Below, one piece after another: positions 1-4,801 of a stretch of DNA of 7,508 nt. The DNA comes from Pseudomonadota bacterium (lineage in GTDB: Bacteria > Desulfobacterota > Desulfobaccia > Desulfobaccales > 0-14-0-80-60-11), in contig JAHIKF010000178.1 of NCBI GenBank assembly GCA_018897875.1, positions 1-7,508 on the forward strand, written 5' to 3'. Position numbers and translations under genes: made by a program. Below the pieces are notes generated by a model. It was not told the DNA's origin and did not search any database. It saw only the letters and a list, made by a program, of their open reading frames with translations. Numbering within the stretch: position 1 is the first letter of the stretch; each line of letters begins with the position of its first letter.

Positions 1-14
1 CGGGCCAGGTCCAT
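1..14 (-). CDS. 5' end of an unidentified gene following thiS (partial)
   Basis: On the minus strand the thiS stop overlaps an ATG (TGATG), and an open frame reading Met-Asp-Leu-Ala continues to the window edge. Such stop/start overlaps are typical of translationally coupled operon partners. The position after thiS suggests another thiamine gene, for example thiE, but four codons cannot identify it. The gene call rests only on the overlap and the context. Confidence 0.35.
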
Positions 15-211
15 CAGCCGCCCCCCACCAGGCGCACCAGTTCCAGGACGTCGCCCTCGGACAAATGGGTTTCCCGGTAGGCCTCGCGGTCCACGATCTC
101 CCGGTTGCGCTCCACGATGGTCCCCTGGGGGTGGAGGCCCAGTTCGGTGAGTAGGTCGAAGACCGTTGTCGCGCTTACTTTCCGGTATTCCCCATTAACC
201 TTTAATTTCAC
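14..211 (-). CDS. thiS: Sulfur carrier protein ThiS
   Basis: ThiS is the small ubiquitin-like carrier whose C-terminal glycine is adenylated by ThiF and converted to a thiocarboxylate, the sulfur donor for the thiamine thiazole made by ThiG. The product is 65 aa, the normal size for the family. It begins MKLKVNGEYR, has the family-like segment 'IVERNREIVDRE' in the middle and ends in VGGG, supplying the Gly-Gly tail. I chose the GTG at 211-209 because GGGAG (minus strand of 219-223) lies 7 nt upstream and the family fold begins there. The frame stays open to 328, but that extension reads through a palindromic repeat and is basic low-complexity sequence unlike ThiS. It lies downstream of thiH, and its stop overlaps the next gene. 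The cytoplasmic role is clear from both sequence and operon. Confidence 0.93.
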   Translation of the reverse strand: MKLKVNGEYRKVSATTVFDLLTELGLHPQGTIVERNREIVDREAYRETHLSEGDVLELVRLVGGG

Positions 212-235
212 TAACCAGCTCCCTATCAAGACCTT

Positions 236-324
236 GGGGAAAAAGGTTAAAAGGCGAAAAGGGGAAAAGGAAAAACAAATTTTGTTACTCCTTTTACCCT
301 TTTGCCCCTTTCCCCTTTTCCCCC
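236..324. repeat. Long imperfect palindrome between thiH and thiS
   Basis: Two 44-bp arms (236-279 and 281-324) pair around position 280 without any gap. By hand, 35 of 44 positions are Watson-Crick pairs. The arms are purine-rich (A and G runs) and pyrimidine-rich. The outer end abuts the thiH stop codon (327-325), so the transcript would carry a long hairpin exactly after thiH and 25 nt before the thiS start. No T-tract of terminator type follows on the minus strand. It may be a palindromic repeat element, an mRNA-stabilising hairpin, or an attenuating structure that tunes ThiS against ThiH. Confidence 0.75.
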
Positions 325-1470
325 TCACTTAATAAACGCCCGGTCAAAATCCTTCCACACCGGGTCGTAGCCGGCCCGGCGGATGGCGGCGGCAACCTCG
401 GCGGGGCTGCGGCCATCCTCAATCTCAAACTGCTCCAGGGCGGCGTCATTGTTCAGGTGGGCGTAACCGCCGGGGCGCGTGGACGACCCGGCGCTCATCA
501 TGGTCACCCCCAAGGGGATCAAGCGGTCTCGCAGCTGGGAACTTTCCCGGGTGGAAAGGTTGAAGCCCACCTCCGGCAGAAAAATCCTCAGGGCCAGCAT
601 CAACTGCACCAACTCCCGGTCGGTGGGGAGATGTTGCACCTGGAAGCGTTCGGGGGCGTGGCGCAGCCGGGGGAAGGACAGCGAAATGGCGCTCTGCCAG
701 CACTCCTTCTGGAGGTGGCGGGCGTGCAGGCCCAGCCAGAAGCCGTCGGCCCACCAGTGGTAGAGGCCCAGCAGCGCCCCGAGGCTGAGCTTGCGGACCC
801 CGGCCCGGCTGGCCCGGGCCATGGCCTCCAGGCGGTAATCATAATCCCGTTTGCGGCCCCGGCGGTGCACCCCGGCGTAAGTCTCCCGGTGGTAGGTCTC
901 CATGTAGAGGGTCACCCCTTCCAGACCCCGGTCCACCAGGAGGCGGTAGTCCTCCTGGTCCAGGGCGTAAACCTCCACGGCCACGGAGACGAAGTACTCC
1001 CGGGCGATGGCCACGGCCTGGGCCAGGTACGACACCGGCGCGGCCTTGGGGGCTTCGCCGGTGAGGAGCAGCACGCTCTGAAACCCGTGGCCGGCTAACA
1101 CGGCGCACTCGTTACGGATTTCCGCCGGCGTCAGGGTGCGCTTCTCGCCCTGGCCGCCGGAGTGCAACGCGAAACCACAGTAGGTGCAGTCGGAGTGGCA
1201 GATGTTGGACAGATAAATAGGGGCGTAGAGCCCGATGGTCCGCCCAAAGTGCTGCCGGGTGAGGCGGTGGGCCGCCTGGGCCATATCCTCCAGGAACGGC
1301 GCCGCCGCCGGCGACAGCAAGGCCGCCAGGTCTTCGGGATGCAAACTCTCCCGGCCCAAGGCCCGCTCGACGTCCCCCGCCCCGGCCCGGGCGATGAGTT
1401 CCCGCAGCCGCGCCTCCGGCCAGGCAGCCAGGATATTGGCGAAGGGGGAATTTTTTGAGGCTGTTTTCAT
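325..1470 (-). CDS. thiH: 2-iminoacetate synthase ThiH (radical SAM)
   Basis: ThiH is a radical-SAM enzyme that cleaves L-tyrosine into p-cresol and dehydroglycine (2-iminoacetate), the C-N unit for the thiazole made by ThiG. With the ATG at 1470 the protein is 381 aa, close to the 377 aa of the E. coli enzyme. The iron-sulfur motif CHSDCTYC (Cys91, Cys95, Cys98) sits in the family signature YLSNICHSDCTYCGF. Near the C-terminus come STRESSQLRD and LGVTMMSAGSSTRPGGY, also characteristic of ThiH. The frame opens further upstream at a GTG (1491-1489), but that codon lies inside a palindromic repeat, so I prefer the ATG even though its ribosome site is weak (AAAGA about 9 nt upstream). ThiH implies thiazole synthesis by the anaerobic tyrosine route rather than by glycine oxidase ThiO. 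It follows the defence gene and precedes thiS. Confidence 0.95.
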   Translation of the reverse strand: MKTASKNSPFANILAAWPEARLRELIARAGAGDVERALGRESLHPEDLAALLSPAAAPFLEDMAQAAHRLTRQHFGRTIGLYAPIYLSNICHSDCTYCGFALHSGGQGEKRTLTPAEIRNECAVLAGHGFQSVLLLTGEAPKAAPVSYLAQAVAIAREYFVSVAVEVYALDQEDYRLLVDRGLEGVTLYMETYHRETYAGVHRRGRKRDYDYRLEAMARASRAGVRKLSLGALLGLYHWWADGFWLGLHARHLQKECWQSAISLSFPRLRHAPERFQVQHLPTDRELVQLMLALRIFLPEVGFNLSTRESSQLRDRLIPLGVTMMSAGSSTRPGGYAHLNNDAALEQFEIEDGRSPAEVAAAIRRAGYDPVWKDFDRAFIK

Positions 1471-1479
1471 TAGGTGATT

Positions 1480-1511
1480 CTTTGGTGGCACAGGCTTTCC
1501 AGCCTGTGCGG
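1480..1511 (-). repeat. Palindromic repeat family A, copy 1
   Basis: A 9-bp stem (GCACAGGCT, 1488-1496; AGCCTGTGC, 1501-1509) encloses a TTCC loop. The 32 bp from 1480 to 1511 are an exact reverse complement of 3668-3699. A shorter-loop relative is at 2762-2782. The copy overlaps the upstream region of thiH. Confidence 0.85.
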
Positions 1512-1512
1512 G

Positions 1513-1530
1513 CGCAGGCTAAAGCCTGCG
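1513..1530. repeat. Perfect 8-bp hairpin next to repeat A
   Basis: CGCAGGCT (1513-1520) and AGCCTGCG (1523-1530) are perfect inverted arms separated by AA. The core is related to family A (CAGGCT/AGCCTG) and follows it by one base, so the two form a double palindrome in the gap between the defence gene and thiH. Confidence 0.7.
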
Positions 1531-1540
1531 GTTACCCTTT

Positions 1541-1579
1541 CTTTCTTGTTCCCAGCTTCGCTTAGGAACCAGAAGAAAG
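1541..1579. repeat. Degenerate family B palindrome with extended outer arms
   Basis: Outer arms CTTTCTT (1541-1547) and AAGAAAG (1573-1579) enclose GTTCC (1548-1552) and GGAAC (1565-1569), with a short AGC/GCT inner stem. The core resembles the GTTCCCAAG...CTTGGGAAC hairpins at 2531-2615. It lies 7 bp past the stop codon of the defence gene but has no T-run, so it is not a convincing terminator. Confidence 0.6.
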
Positions 1580-1586
1580 CAGATTA

Positions 1587-2441
1587 TTATCCCTTATTTT
1601 TTAATTTGCCCTCAACAAAGTTAATAAAAGCAGAGCACACTACAAGCATGAACTTCGCATCATTGAAATCTACCGTTGTTGCTTCTGTTAGTGCATGTCG
1701 GATACCGCCTTCGTCCGATGTATAGCCATATAGACTGCTGAAAGCGGTTTTTAACGCTGGATGTAAGCCTATTTCATTATCGAGCTTTTTGATAAGCTGC
1801 CCCAATGTTCCCTTTTCCACATTAATTGTAGTAGCTACTTGGCTTTCAACTGCTGATATTGATTCCTTAATTGAGTTCCGATAATCAGGGGCATTTCTGT
1901 CGGACAACAATTCCAGAGACCGCCGCAAATGCTTACTCACTGGCCCTCTACTTGCCTCAATGGCCTGCTCAATTTCTGCCACTTCGTGTTCATCAGTTAT
2001 TCTTGTAATAACACTATTTATGAAACGATAGGCTGACACTTCTTTTTTTAGCAAGTTATTGCATGACTGAATAAATTCCTCTTGGAACTGATATCTTTTA
2101 TAATTAATAGCTACAAATTCAATGAAGTCATAGGCTTCGTACCACTTACATTCAAAAAAATAACTTCTTAATTTGATAAGTACCTTGCCCCAATCGTCGC
2201 TCAATTGGTCAAGGGGTTTCTTGAAATAATTGAACCAGAGGCGATGACATAACGCCTGGATTTCGTCATTGCCATAATCACTAAGATAATACCCACTATA
2301 TGCCCCTGAAGAATGGCGCACATAATCCCAGCAATGAAGTTTTAGAAGGCTCCATAGTCCGTTCCTAAGTGGCTCATCCATTGACTCAATCTGGATGATT
2401 TCCTTAATCGGCTTGTATCCAAATCGTTCTGAGAATCTCAC
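1587..2441 (-). CDS. AbiJ-type abortive infection protein (AbiJ_NTD4 plus Abi/HEPN-like C-terminus)
   Basis: This 284-aa protein is probably an anti-phage abortive-infection factor. The N-terminal half (about 1-145), opening MRFSERFGYKPIKEIIQIES and continuing MDEPLRNGLW, matches my memory of the AbiJ N-terminal domain 4 family. The C-terminal half (about 160-280) has the family segment LYGYTSDEGGIRHA (238-250) and then DAKFMLVVCSAFIN (261-274). Arg248 and His249 are candidate active residues of an Abi_C/HEPN-like ribonuclease fold, but they are adjacent and do not form the canonical RxxxxH motif, so nuclease activity is inference. There is no signal peptide or membrane segment, so it is likely cytosolic. 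The GTG start is supported by AAGAGG 7 nt upstream. Base use differs sharply from its neighbours: 2041-2100 is 17/60 G+C, while 2941-3000 in thiG is 47/60, which suggests transfer. It has no defence partner gene here, and it interrupts the thi operon on the same strand. Confidence 0.82.
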   Translation of the reverse strand: MRFSERFGYKPIKEIIQIESMDEPLRNGLWSLLKLHCWDYVRHSSGAYSGYYLSDYGNDEIQALCHRLWFNYFKKPLDQLSDDWGKVLIKLRSYFFECKWYEAYDFIEFVAINYKRYQFQEEFIQSCNNLLKKEVSAYRFINSVITRITDEHEVAEIEQAIEASRGPVSKHLRRSLELLSDRNAPDYRNSIKESISAVESQVATTINVEKGTLGQLIKKLDNEIGLHPALKTAFSSLYGYTSDEGGIRHALTEATTVDFNDAKFMLVVCSAFINFVEGKLKNKG

Positions 2442-2448
2442 CGTTTAA

Positions 2449-2454
2449 CCTCTT
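2449..2454 (-). promoter_or_regulatory. Ribosome binding site of the defence gene
   Basis: AAGAGG on the minus strand lies 7 nt before the GTG at 2441-2439. It is stronger than the ribosome sites of thiG or thiH and fixes the non-ATG start. The AT-rich stretch 2455-2530 probably holds the gene's own promoter, but I cannot pick out boxes with confidence. Confidence 0.65.
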
Positions 2455-2530
2455 GAAAATTGTCCTCCGCAAGAAATATGGAGAAGTTACGGCATCTTAG
2501 TTGCTAAATTAAAATTACTTTTTCCTGTCT

Positions 2531-2620
2531 CGTTCCCAAGCTGGGCTTGGGCACGCATTTACTCTCCAAGCTAAGCTTGGCAACCATTTTCGTTCCCAAG
2601 TGCAACTTGGGAACGAGTGG
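2531..2620. repeat. Three tandem family B hairpins at 30-bp spacing
   Basis: Three palindromes follow one another. The first has CGTTCCCAAGC (2531-2541) against GCTTGGGCACG (2545-2555), with one mismatch. The second has CCAAGCT (2566-2572) against AGCTTGG (2574-2580). The third has CGTTCCCAAGT (2591-2601) against ACTTGGGAACG (2605-2615), a perfect 11-bp stem. Their centres fall at 2543, 2573 and 2603, exactly 30 bp apart, so the block behaves as a three-unit tandem repeat of a palindromic unit. Confidence 0.85.
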
Positions 2621-2622
2621 AT

Positions 2623-2697
2623 AAATCCCCCCTACCCCCCTTTTTCAAAGGGGGGTTTTAAAGTCCCCCTTTGGAAAAGGGGGATTTAGGGGGATTT
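2623..2697. repeat. Double C-run/G-run hairpin (family C)
   Basis: Two hairpins lie side by side. CCCCCCTTT (2635-2643) pairs with AAAGGGGGG (2647-2655), and CCCCCTTT (2665-2672) pairs with AAAGGGGG (2676-2683). They are nested between AAATCCCCC-type and GGGGGATTT-type outer ends that are themselves inverted. Relatives are at 3763-3782 and 6231-6259. The first hairpin is followed by TTTT on the plus strand, but no plus-strand gene precedes it, so I read this as a repeat rather than a terminator. Confidence 0.8.
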
Positions 2698-2739
2698 GAA
2701 GTTTTTCTGGTTCCCAAGCAGCTACATGATAAAGGAAAT

Positions 2740-2756
2740 GGTGGGCAGTGCCCACC
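2740..2756. repeat. Perfect 17-bp palindrome GGTGGGCA-G-TGCCCACC
   Basis: GGTGGGCA (2740-2747) and TGCCCACC (2749-2756) are perfect inverted arms around one base. It belongs to the repeat cluster upstream of the defence gene, and a half-site resembling family B (GGTTCCCAAGCA, 2709-2720) precedes it. Together with the neighbouring repeats it accounts for most of the 345-bp gene-free stretch 2442-2786. Confidence 0.7.
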
Positions 2757-2761
2757 CACAT

Positions 2762-2782
2762 GCACAGGCTGGAAGCCTGTGC
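2762..2782 (+). repeat. Palindromic repeat family A, copy 2
   Basis: The arms GCACAGGCT (2762-2770) and AGCCTGTGC (2774-2782) are those of copies 1 and 3, but the loop is GGA instead of GGAA. It ends 4 bp from the thiG stop codon. Its orientation, judged from the loop, is opposite to copy 1 on the other side of the defence gene. Confidence 0.85.
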
Positions 2783-2786
2783 TACT

Positions 2787-3563
2787 TTACTCCAAAAAAC
2801 CCGTTAGGGGCGAGGAGGCGTCAGCGGTGTCGCGCTCCGGGCCCAGGCCGGCCCGGTAGGCCAGGCGTCCGGCGGTCACGGCCAGGGCGAAGGCTTTGGC
2901 CATGGCGGCGTGGTCGTGGGCGTCGGCCAGGGCGGTGTTCACCAGCACCGCGTCGGCGCCCATCTCCATGGCCTCGGCGGCGTGGGAGGGCGCGCCCAGG
3001 CCCGCGTCCACCACCACCGGCACCGTGGCCTGCTCGATGATGATGCGGATCATGTCCCGGGTTCTCACCCCCCGGTTGCTGCCGATGGGCGCGCCCAGGG
3101 GCATGACCGTGGCGGTCCCCATCTCCTCCAGACGCTTGGCCAAAACGGGATCGGCCTGGATGTAAGGCAGCACCACAAAGCCTTCTTTAACCAGAATTTC
3201 CGCGGCCTTCAGGGTTTCCACCGGGTCCGGCAGCAGATACTTGGGCTCCGGGGTGAGCTCCAGCTTCACCCAAGGCGGCAGACCCATGGCCCGGGCCATT
3301 CTGGCCAGGCGCACGGCCTCGTCCGCGGTGCGGGCCCCCGAGGTGTTGGGCAGAATCAGGTATTTCTCGGGGTCCAGCACCGAGAGAATACTGTCGCTGG
3401 CCGGTTGGCCCAAATCCACCCGGCGCAGGGCCACGGTGACGATTTCGGCTCCCGAGGCATCCAGGGCAGCCTTCAGGGCCGCGGCGGAGGGAAACTTCCC
3501 CGTGCCCACCATGAGGCGGGAGCGGAACCGGCGTCCAGCGATGATCAAAGGGTCTTTTGGCAT
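2787..3563 (-). CDS. thiG: Thiazole synthase ThiG
   Basis: ThiG condenses 1-deoxy-D-xylulose 5-phosphate, dehydroglycine from ThiH and sulfur from ThiS thiocarboxylate into the thiazole phosphate of thiamine. It is a cytosolic TIM-barrel enzyme. The product is 258 aa, normal for the family. Visible motifs are GTGKF (20-24), LPNTSGARTADEAVR (71-85), WVKLEL with Lys100 as the expected Schiff-base lysine, VLPYIQADP, PLGAPIGSNRG, and GLGAPSHAAEAMEMGADAVL followed by NTA, which forms the phosphate-binding end of the barrel. The ATG at 3563-3561 starts the conserved DPLIIAGRRF segment, and its ribosome site is weak. The gene is separated from thiF by 269 bp and from the defence gene by 345 bp, unusually wide for thi genes. 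Both gaps are full of palindromic repeats. Confidence 0.96.
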   Translation of the reverse strand: MPKDPLIIAGRRFRSRLMVGTGKFPSAAALKAALDASGAEIVTVALRRVDLGQPASDSILSVLDPEKYLILPNTSGARTADEAVRLARMARAMGLPPWVKLELTPEPKYLLPDPVETLKAAEILVKEGFVVLPYIQADPVLAKRLEEMGTATVMPLGAPIGSNRGVRTRDMIRIIIEQATVPVVVDAGLGAPSHAAEAMEMGADAVLVNTALADAHDHAAMAKAFALAVTAGRLAYRAGLGPERDTADASSPLTGFLE

Positions 3564-3577
3564 TATTGACTCATTAA

Positions 3578-3602
3578 GAGTGAGCAGTGAGCAGTGAGCA
3601 GT
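3578..3602 (+). repeat. Tandem heptamer GAGCAGT x3 (left end of an island)
   Basis: Three exact copies of GAGCAGT lie at 3582-3588, 3589-3595 and 3596-3602, preceded by GAGT. An inverted set of three near-identical heptamers is at 3814-3834, so the two sets bound the 3603-3813 stretch between thiG and thiF. Confidence 0.85.
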
Positions 3603-3667
3603 AAAAGCGTGAGTGGCCCAGGGTATTTCTGTTTATGGTTCACGGTTAGCGGCTCCGAAAAGTTAGT

Positions 3668-3699
3668 CCGCACAGGCTGGAAAGCCTGTGCCACCAAAG
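3668..3699 (+). repeat. Palindromic repeat family A, copy 3
   Basis: The arms GCACAGGCT (3670-3678) and AGCCTGTGC (3683-3691) flank a GGAA loop. The whole 32-bp stretch is the exact reverse complement of 1480-1511, including the 8 bp beyond the stem, so the conserved unit is longer than the hairpin. Confidence 0.85.
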
Positions 3700-3701
3700 G
3701 C

Positions 3702-3721
3702 GGCGGGCGAAGACGCCCGCC
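3702..3721. repeat. GC-rich 8-bp hairpin
   Basis: GGCGGGCG (3702-3709) and CGCCCGCC (3714-3721) form a perfect stem around AAGA. It starts 2 bp after repeat A copy 3. No T-run follows on either strand, so it is not a standard terminator. Confidence 0.7.
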
Positions 3722-3762
3722 CCACCAACTCATTGATTACAATTCCGAGCCAGGGCTCAAGT

Positions 3763-3782
3763 CCCCCTTTCCTAAAGGGGGG
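3763..3782. repeat. Family C hairpin in the thiF-thiG gap
   Basis: CCCCCTTT (3763-3770) pairs with AAAGGGGG (3774-3781) around CCT. It is the same family as 2623-2697 and 6231-6259. With the heptamers, repeat A and the GC hairpin, it fills the gap 3564-3832, in which I see no gene. Confidence 0.75.
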
Positions 3783-3813
3783 TGTTCCCCTCCGGCTGTT
3801 GCTTTTTCTGCTT

Positions 3814-3834
3814 ACTGCTCACCGCTCACTGCTT
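3814..3834 (-). repeat. Inverted heptamer array, right end of the island
   Basis: On the minus strand this reads AAGCAGT, GAGCGGT, GAGCAGT: three heptamers, two of which differ by one base from the GAGCAGT unit at 3582-3602. The array overlaps the thiF stop codon (3835-3833), so thiF ends inside the repeat. Confidence 0.8.
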
Positions 3835-4609
3835 ACTTTCTTGGCCCGCACAGAGGGCAGTCCGGCCGCTTTACCCGGGCCAGGGATTGAAACCTCCCCT
3901 GCAGCCCGTCATAGGCCAGGAGCCGGCGGGTCAGGTCCGATTCGAGGCCCAAAAGCAGCTTCAAGGCTTCCACCGCCTGGAGGCAGCCCATGGCGCCGGC
4001 CACCGCGCCCAGGATGCCCACCTGGGTGGAGGAAGGCACGGCCGCTGCCGGCGGCGCTTCCGGTATCAGACAGCGGTAACAGGGATTCTCGGCCCCGGGG
4101 GAAGCCACCAGGAGCTGCCCGTGCCAGCCCGTGGCCGCGGCGGACACCAGGGGAATCTTGTATTGCCAGCAGCACTCCGCCACCAGAAACCGGGTGGGGA
4201 AATTGTCGCTGGCGTCCAGCACCACCTCAAAACCCTGCACCACTTCCCGAACATTGGCCGGATTGAGGCGCAGGTCAAAAGTTTGTACCCGACAGAGGGG
4301 GTTAAGGGCGGCCAGGGATTCTGCAGCCGATTCCACCTTCCGCCGCCCCAGGTCGGCCGAGCGGTGGAGAATCTGGCGCTGAAGGTTGGACAGCTCCACC
4401 GCGTCGCCGTCCACCAGGCCCAGGCGCCCAACTCCGGCCGCGGCGAGATACAACAGGGCGGCAGAGCCGATGCCTCCGGCCCCCACCACCAGGACCCGGC
4501 TGGCGCGCCAGCGCGCCTGTCCTTCCCAACCCACCTGGGCCAGGAGGGCGTTGCGGGAATAGCGTTGGGTCTCCTGGGGGGTAAAATCCTCCCGGGGTTC
4601 GATTTTCAT
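3833..4609 (-). CDS. thiF: ThiS adenylyltransferase ThiF (ThiF/MoeB/HesA family)
   Basis: This E1-like enzyme adenylates the C-terminal glycine of ThiS so that sulfur can be added. At 258 aa it has the usual ThiF/MoeB layout. RYSRN (16-20) supplies an arginine from the N-terminal arm. VVGAGGIGS (41-49) is the nucleotide-binding loop. DGDAVELSNLQRQILH spans 67-82. LDASDNFPTR (131-140) carries the expected catalytic Asp135. Two CxxC pairs, Cys177/Cys180 and Cys251/Cys254, should bind structural zinc. The sulfur-handling cysteine found in E. coli ThiF (Cys184) and MoeB (Cys187) is missing: the segment here reads VPSSTQVGIL (191-200), with serine at that place. The ATG at 4609 has GAGG 7 nt upstream. 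It is the first gene of the thi operon. The family alone would allow MoeB, but the operon favours ThiF. Confidence 0.92.
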   Translation of the reverse strand: MKIEPREDFTPQETQRYSRNALLAQVGWEGQARWRASRVLVVGAGGIGSAALLYLAAAGVGRLGLVDGDAVELSNLQRQILHRSADLGRRKVESAAESLAALNPLCRVQTFDLRLNPANVREVVQGFEVVLDASDNFPTRFLVAECCWQYKIPLVSAAATGWHGQLLVASPGAENPCYRCLIPEAPPAAAVPSSTQVGILGAVAGAMGCLQAVEALKLLLGLESDLTRRLLAYDGLQGRFQSLARVKRPDCPLCGPRK

Positions 4610-4611
4610 CA

Positions 4612-4655
4612 GGCGTCCTCGGCGTTGCGACCGTGGCGGTCGGGGAAATTACGCC
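4612..4655 (-). promoter_or_regulatory. Structured leader around the thiF ribosome site
   Basis: On the minus strand CGACCG (4642-4637) and CGGTCG (4633-4628) form a perfect 6-bp hairpin with a 3-nt loop. A GGCGT (4655-4651) upstream can pair with either of two ACGCC copies (4625-4621 or 4616-4612), and the GAGG ribosome site (4620-4617) lies exactly between these. Switching between the two pairings could hide or expose the site. The pairing is seen in the sequence; a regulatory role is inference. It does not resemble a TPP riboswitch. Confidence 0.4.
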
Positions 4656-4674
4656 TTCCAAGTATCTAATTCAA

Positions 4675-4703
4675 ATTATAAACTTCTGCAAGTCATCAAA
4701 CAA
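4675..4703 (-). promoter_or_regulatory. Sigma70-type promoter of the thi operon
   Basis: On the minus strand TTGTTT (4703-4698), a 17-nt spacer and a perfect TATAAT (4680-4675) are aligned. The start site would fall near 4668, giving a leader of about 60 nt before thiF. It stands out as AT-rich within the divergent thiF/gatB intergenic region (4610-4801). Confidence 0.68.
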
Positions 4704-4749
4704 CCTGGGATGTCGTGGTTTTCCCGGTCAAACCCTTGAAAGCGTTGCC

Positions 4750-4778
4750 TTGACAGACTTTCTCTATTTAGATAACCT
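4750..4778 (+). promoter_or_regulatory. Probable promoter of gatB
   Basis: A perfect -35 box TTGACA (4750-4755) is followed after 17 nt by TAACCT (4773-4778), a weak -10 box. GATAAC at 15-nt spacing (4771-4776) is the alternative. Transcription would start near 4785, just ahead of the ribosome site. It is divergent from the thi promoter, with about 45 bp between the two -35 boxes. Confidence 0.5.
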
Positions 4779-4789
4779 TCAATAAATTC

Positions 4790-4795
4790 AGGGGG
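4790..4795 (+). promoter_or_regulatory. Ribosome binding site supporting a CTG start of gatB
   Basis: AGGGGG lies 6 nt before the CTG at 4802, a normal distance. There is no ATG in the gatB frame between the in-frame stop TAG (4769-4771) and the conserved coding region. Confidence 0.5.
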
Positions 4796-4801
4796 AAGAC
4801 A

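Noticed and set aside
14..328. A 104-aa reading of thiS with a basic N-terminal extension
   Set aside because: The extension translates the palindromic repeat 236-324 and is unlike ThiS; GTG 211 with its ribosome site gives the normal 65-aa protein.
457..1098. A 213-aa open frame on the plus strand
   Set aside because: It is antisense to thiH in GC-rich DNA and its proline/glycine/alanine-rich translation has no family features.
1468..1491. An upstream GTG start of thiH at 1491
   Set aside because: The codon lies in repeat A copy 1; the ATG at 1470 gives a normal-length ThiH.
2531..2620. A CRISPR-like array because of the 30-bp period
   Set aside because: Each unit is palindromic throughout, there is no conserved-repeat/unique-spacer alternation, and no cas gene is seen.
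2671..2859. A short plus-strand frame between the defence gene and thiG
   Set aside because: It is made of repeat sequence and the antisense of the thiG 3' end, with no ribosome site.
3782..4669. A 295-aa open frame on the plus strand
   Set aside because: It is antisense to thiF, which has full family motifs; it also runs through repeats and the thi leader.
4610..4801. A TPP riboswitch ahead of the thi operon
   Set aside because: The conserved CUGAGA and ACCUGAUCUGGAU-type segments are absent on the minus strand here and in the other gaps.
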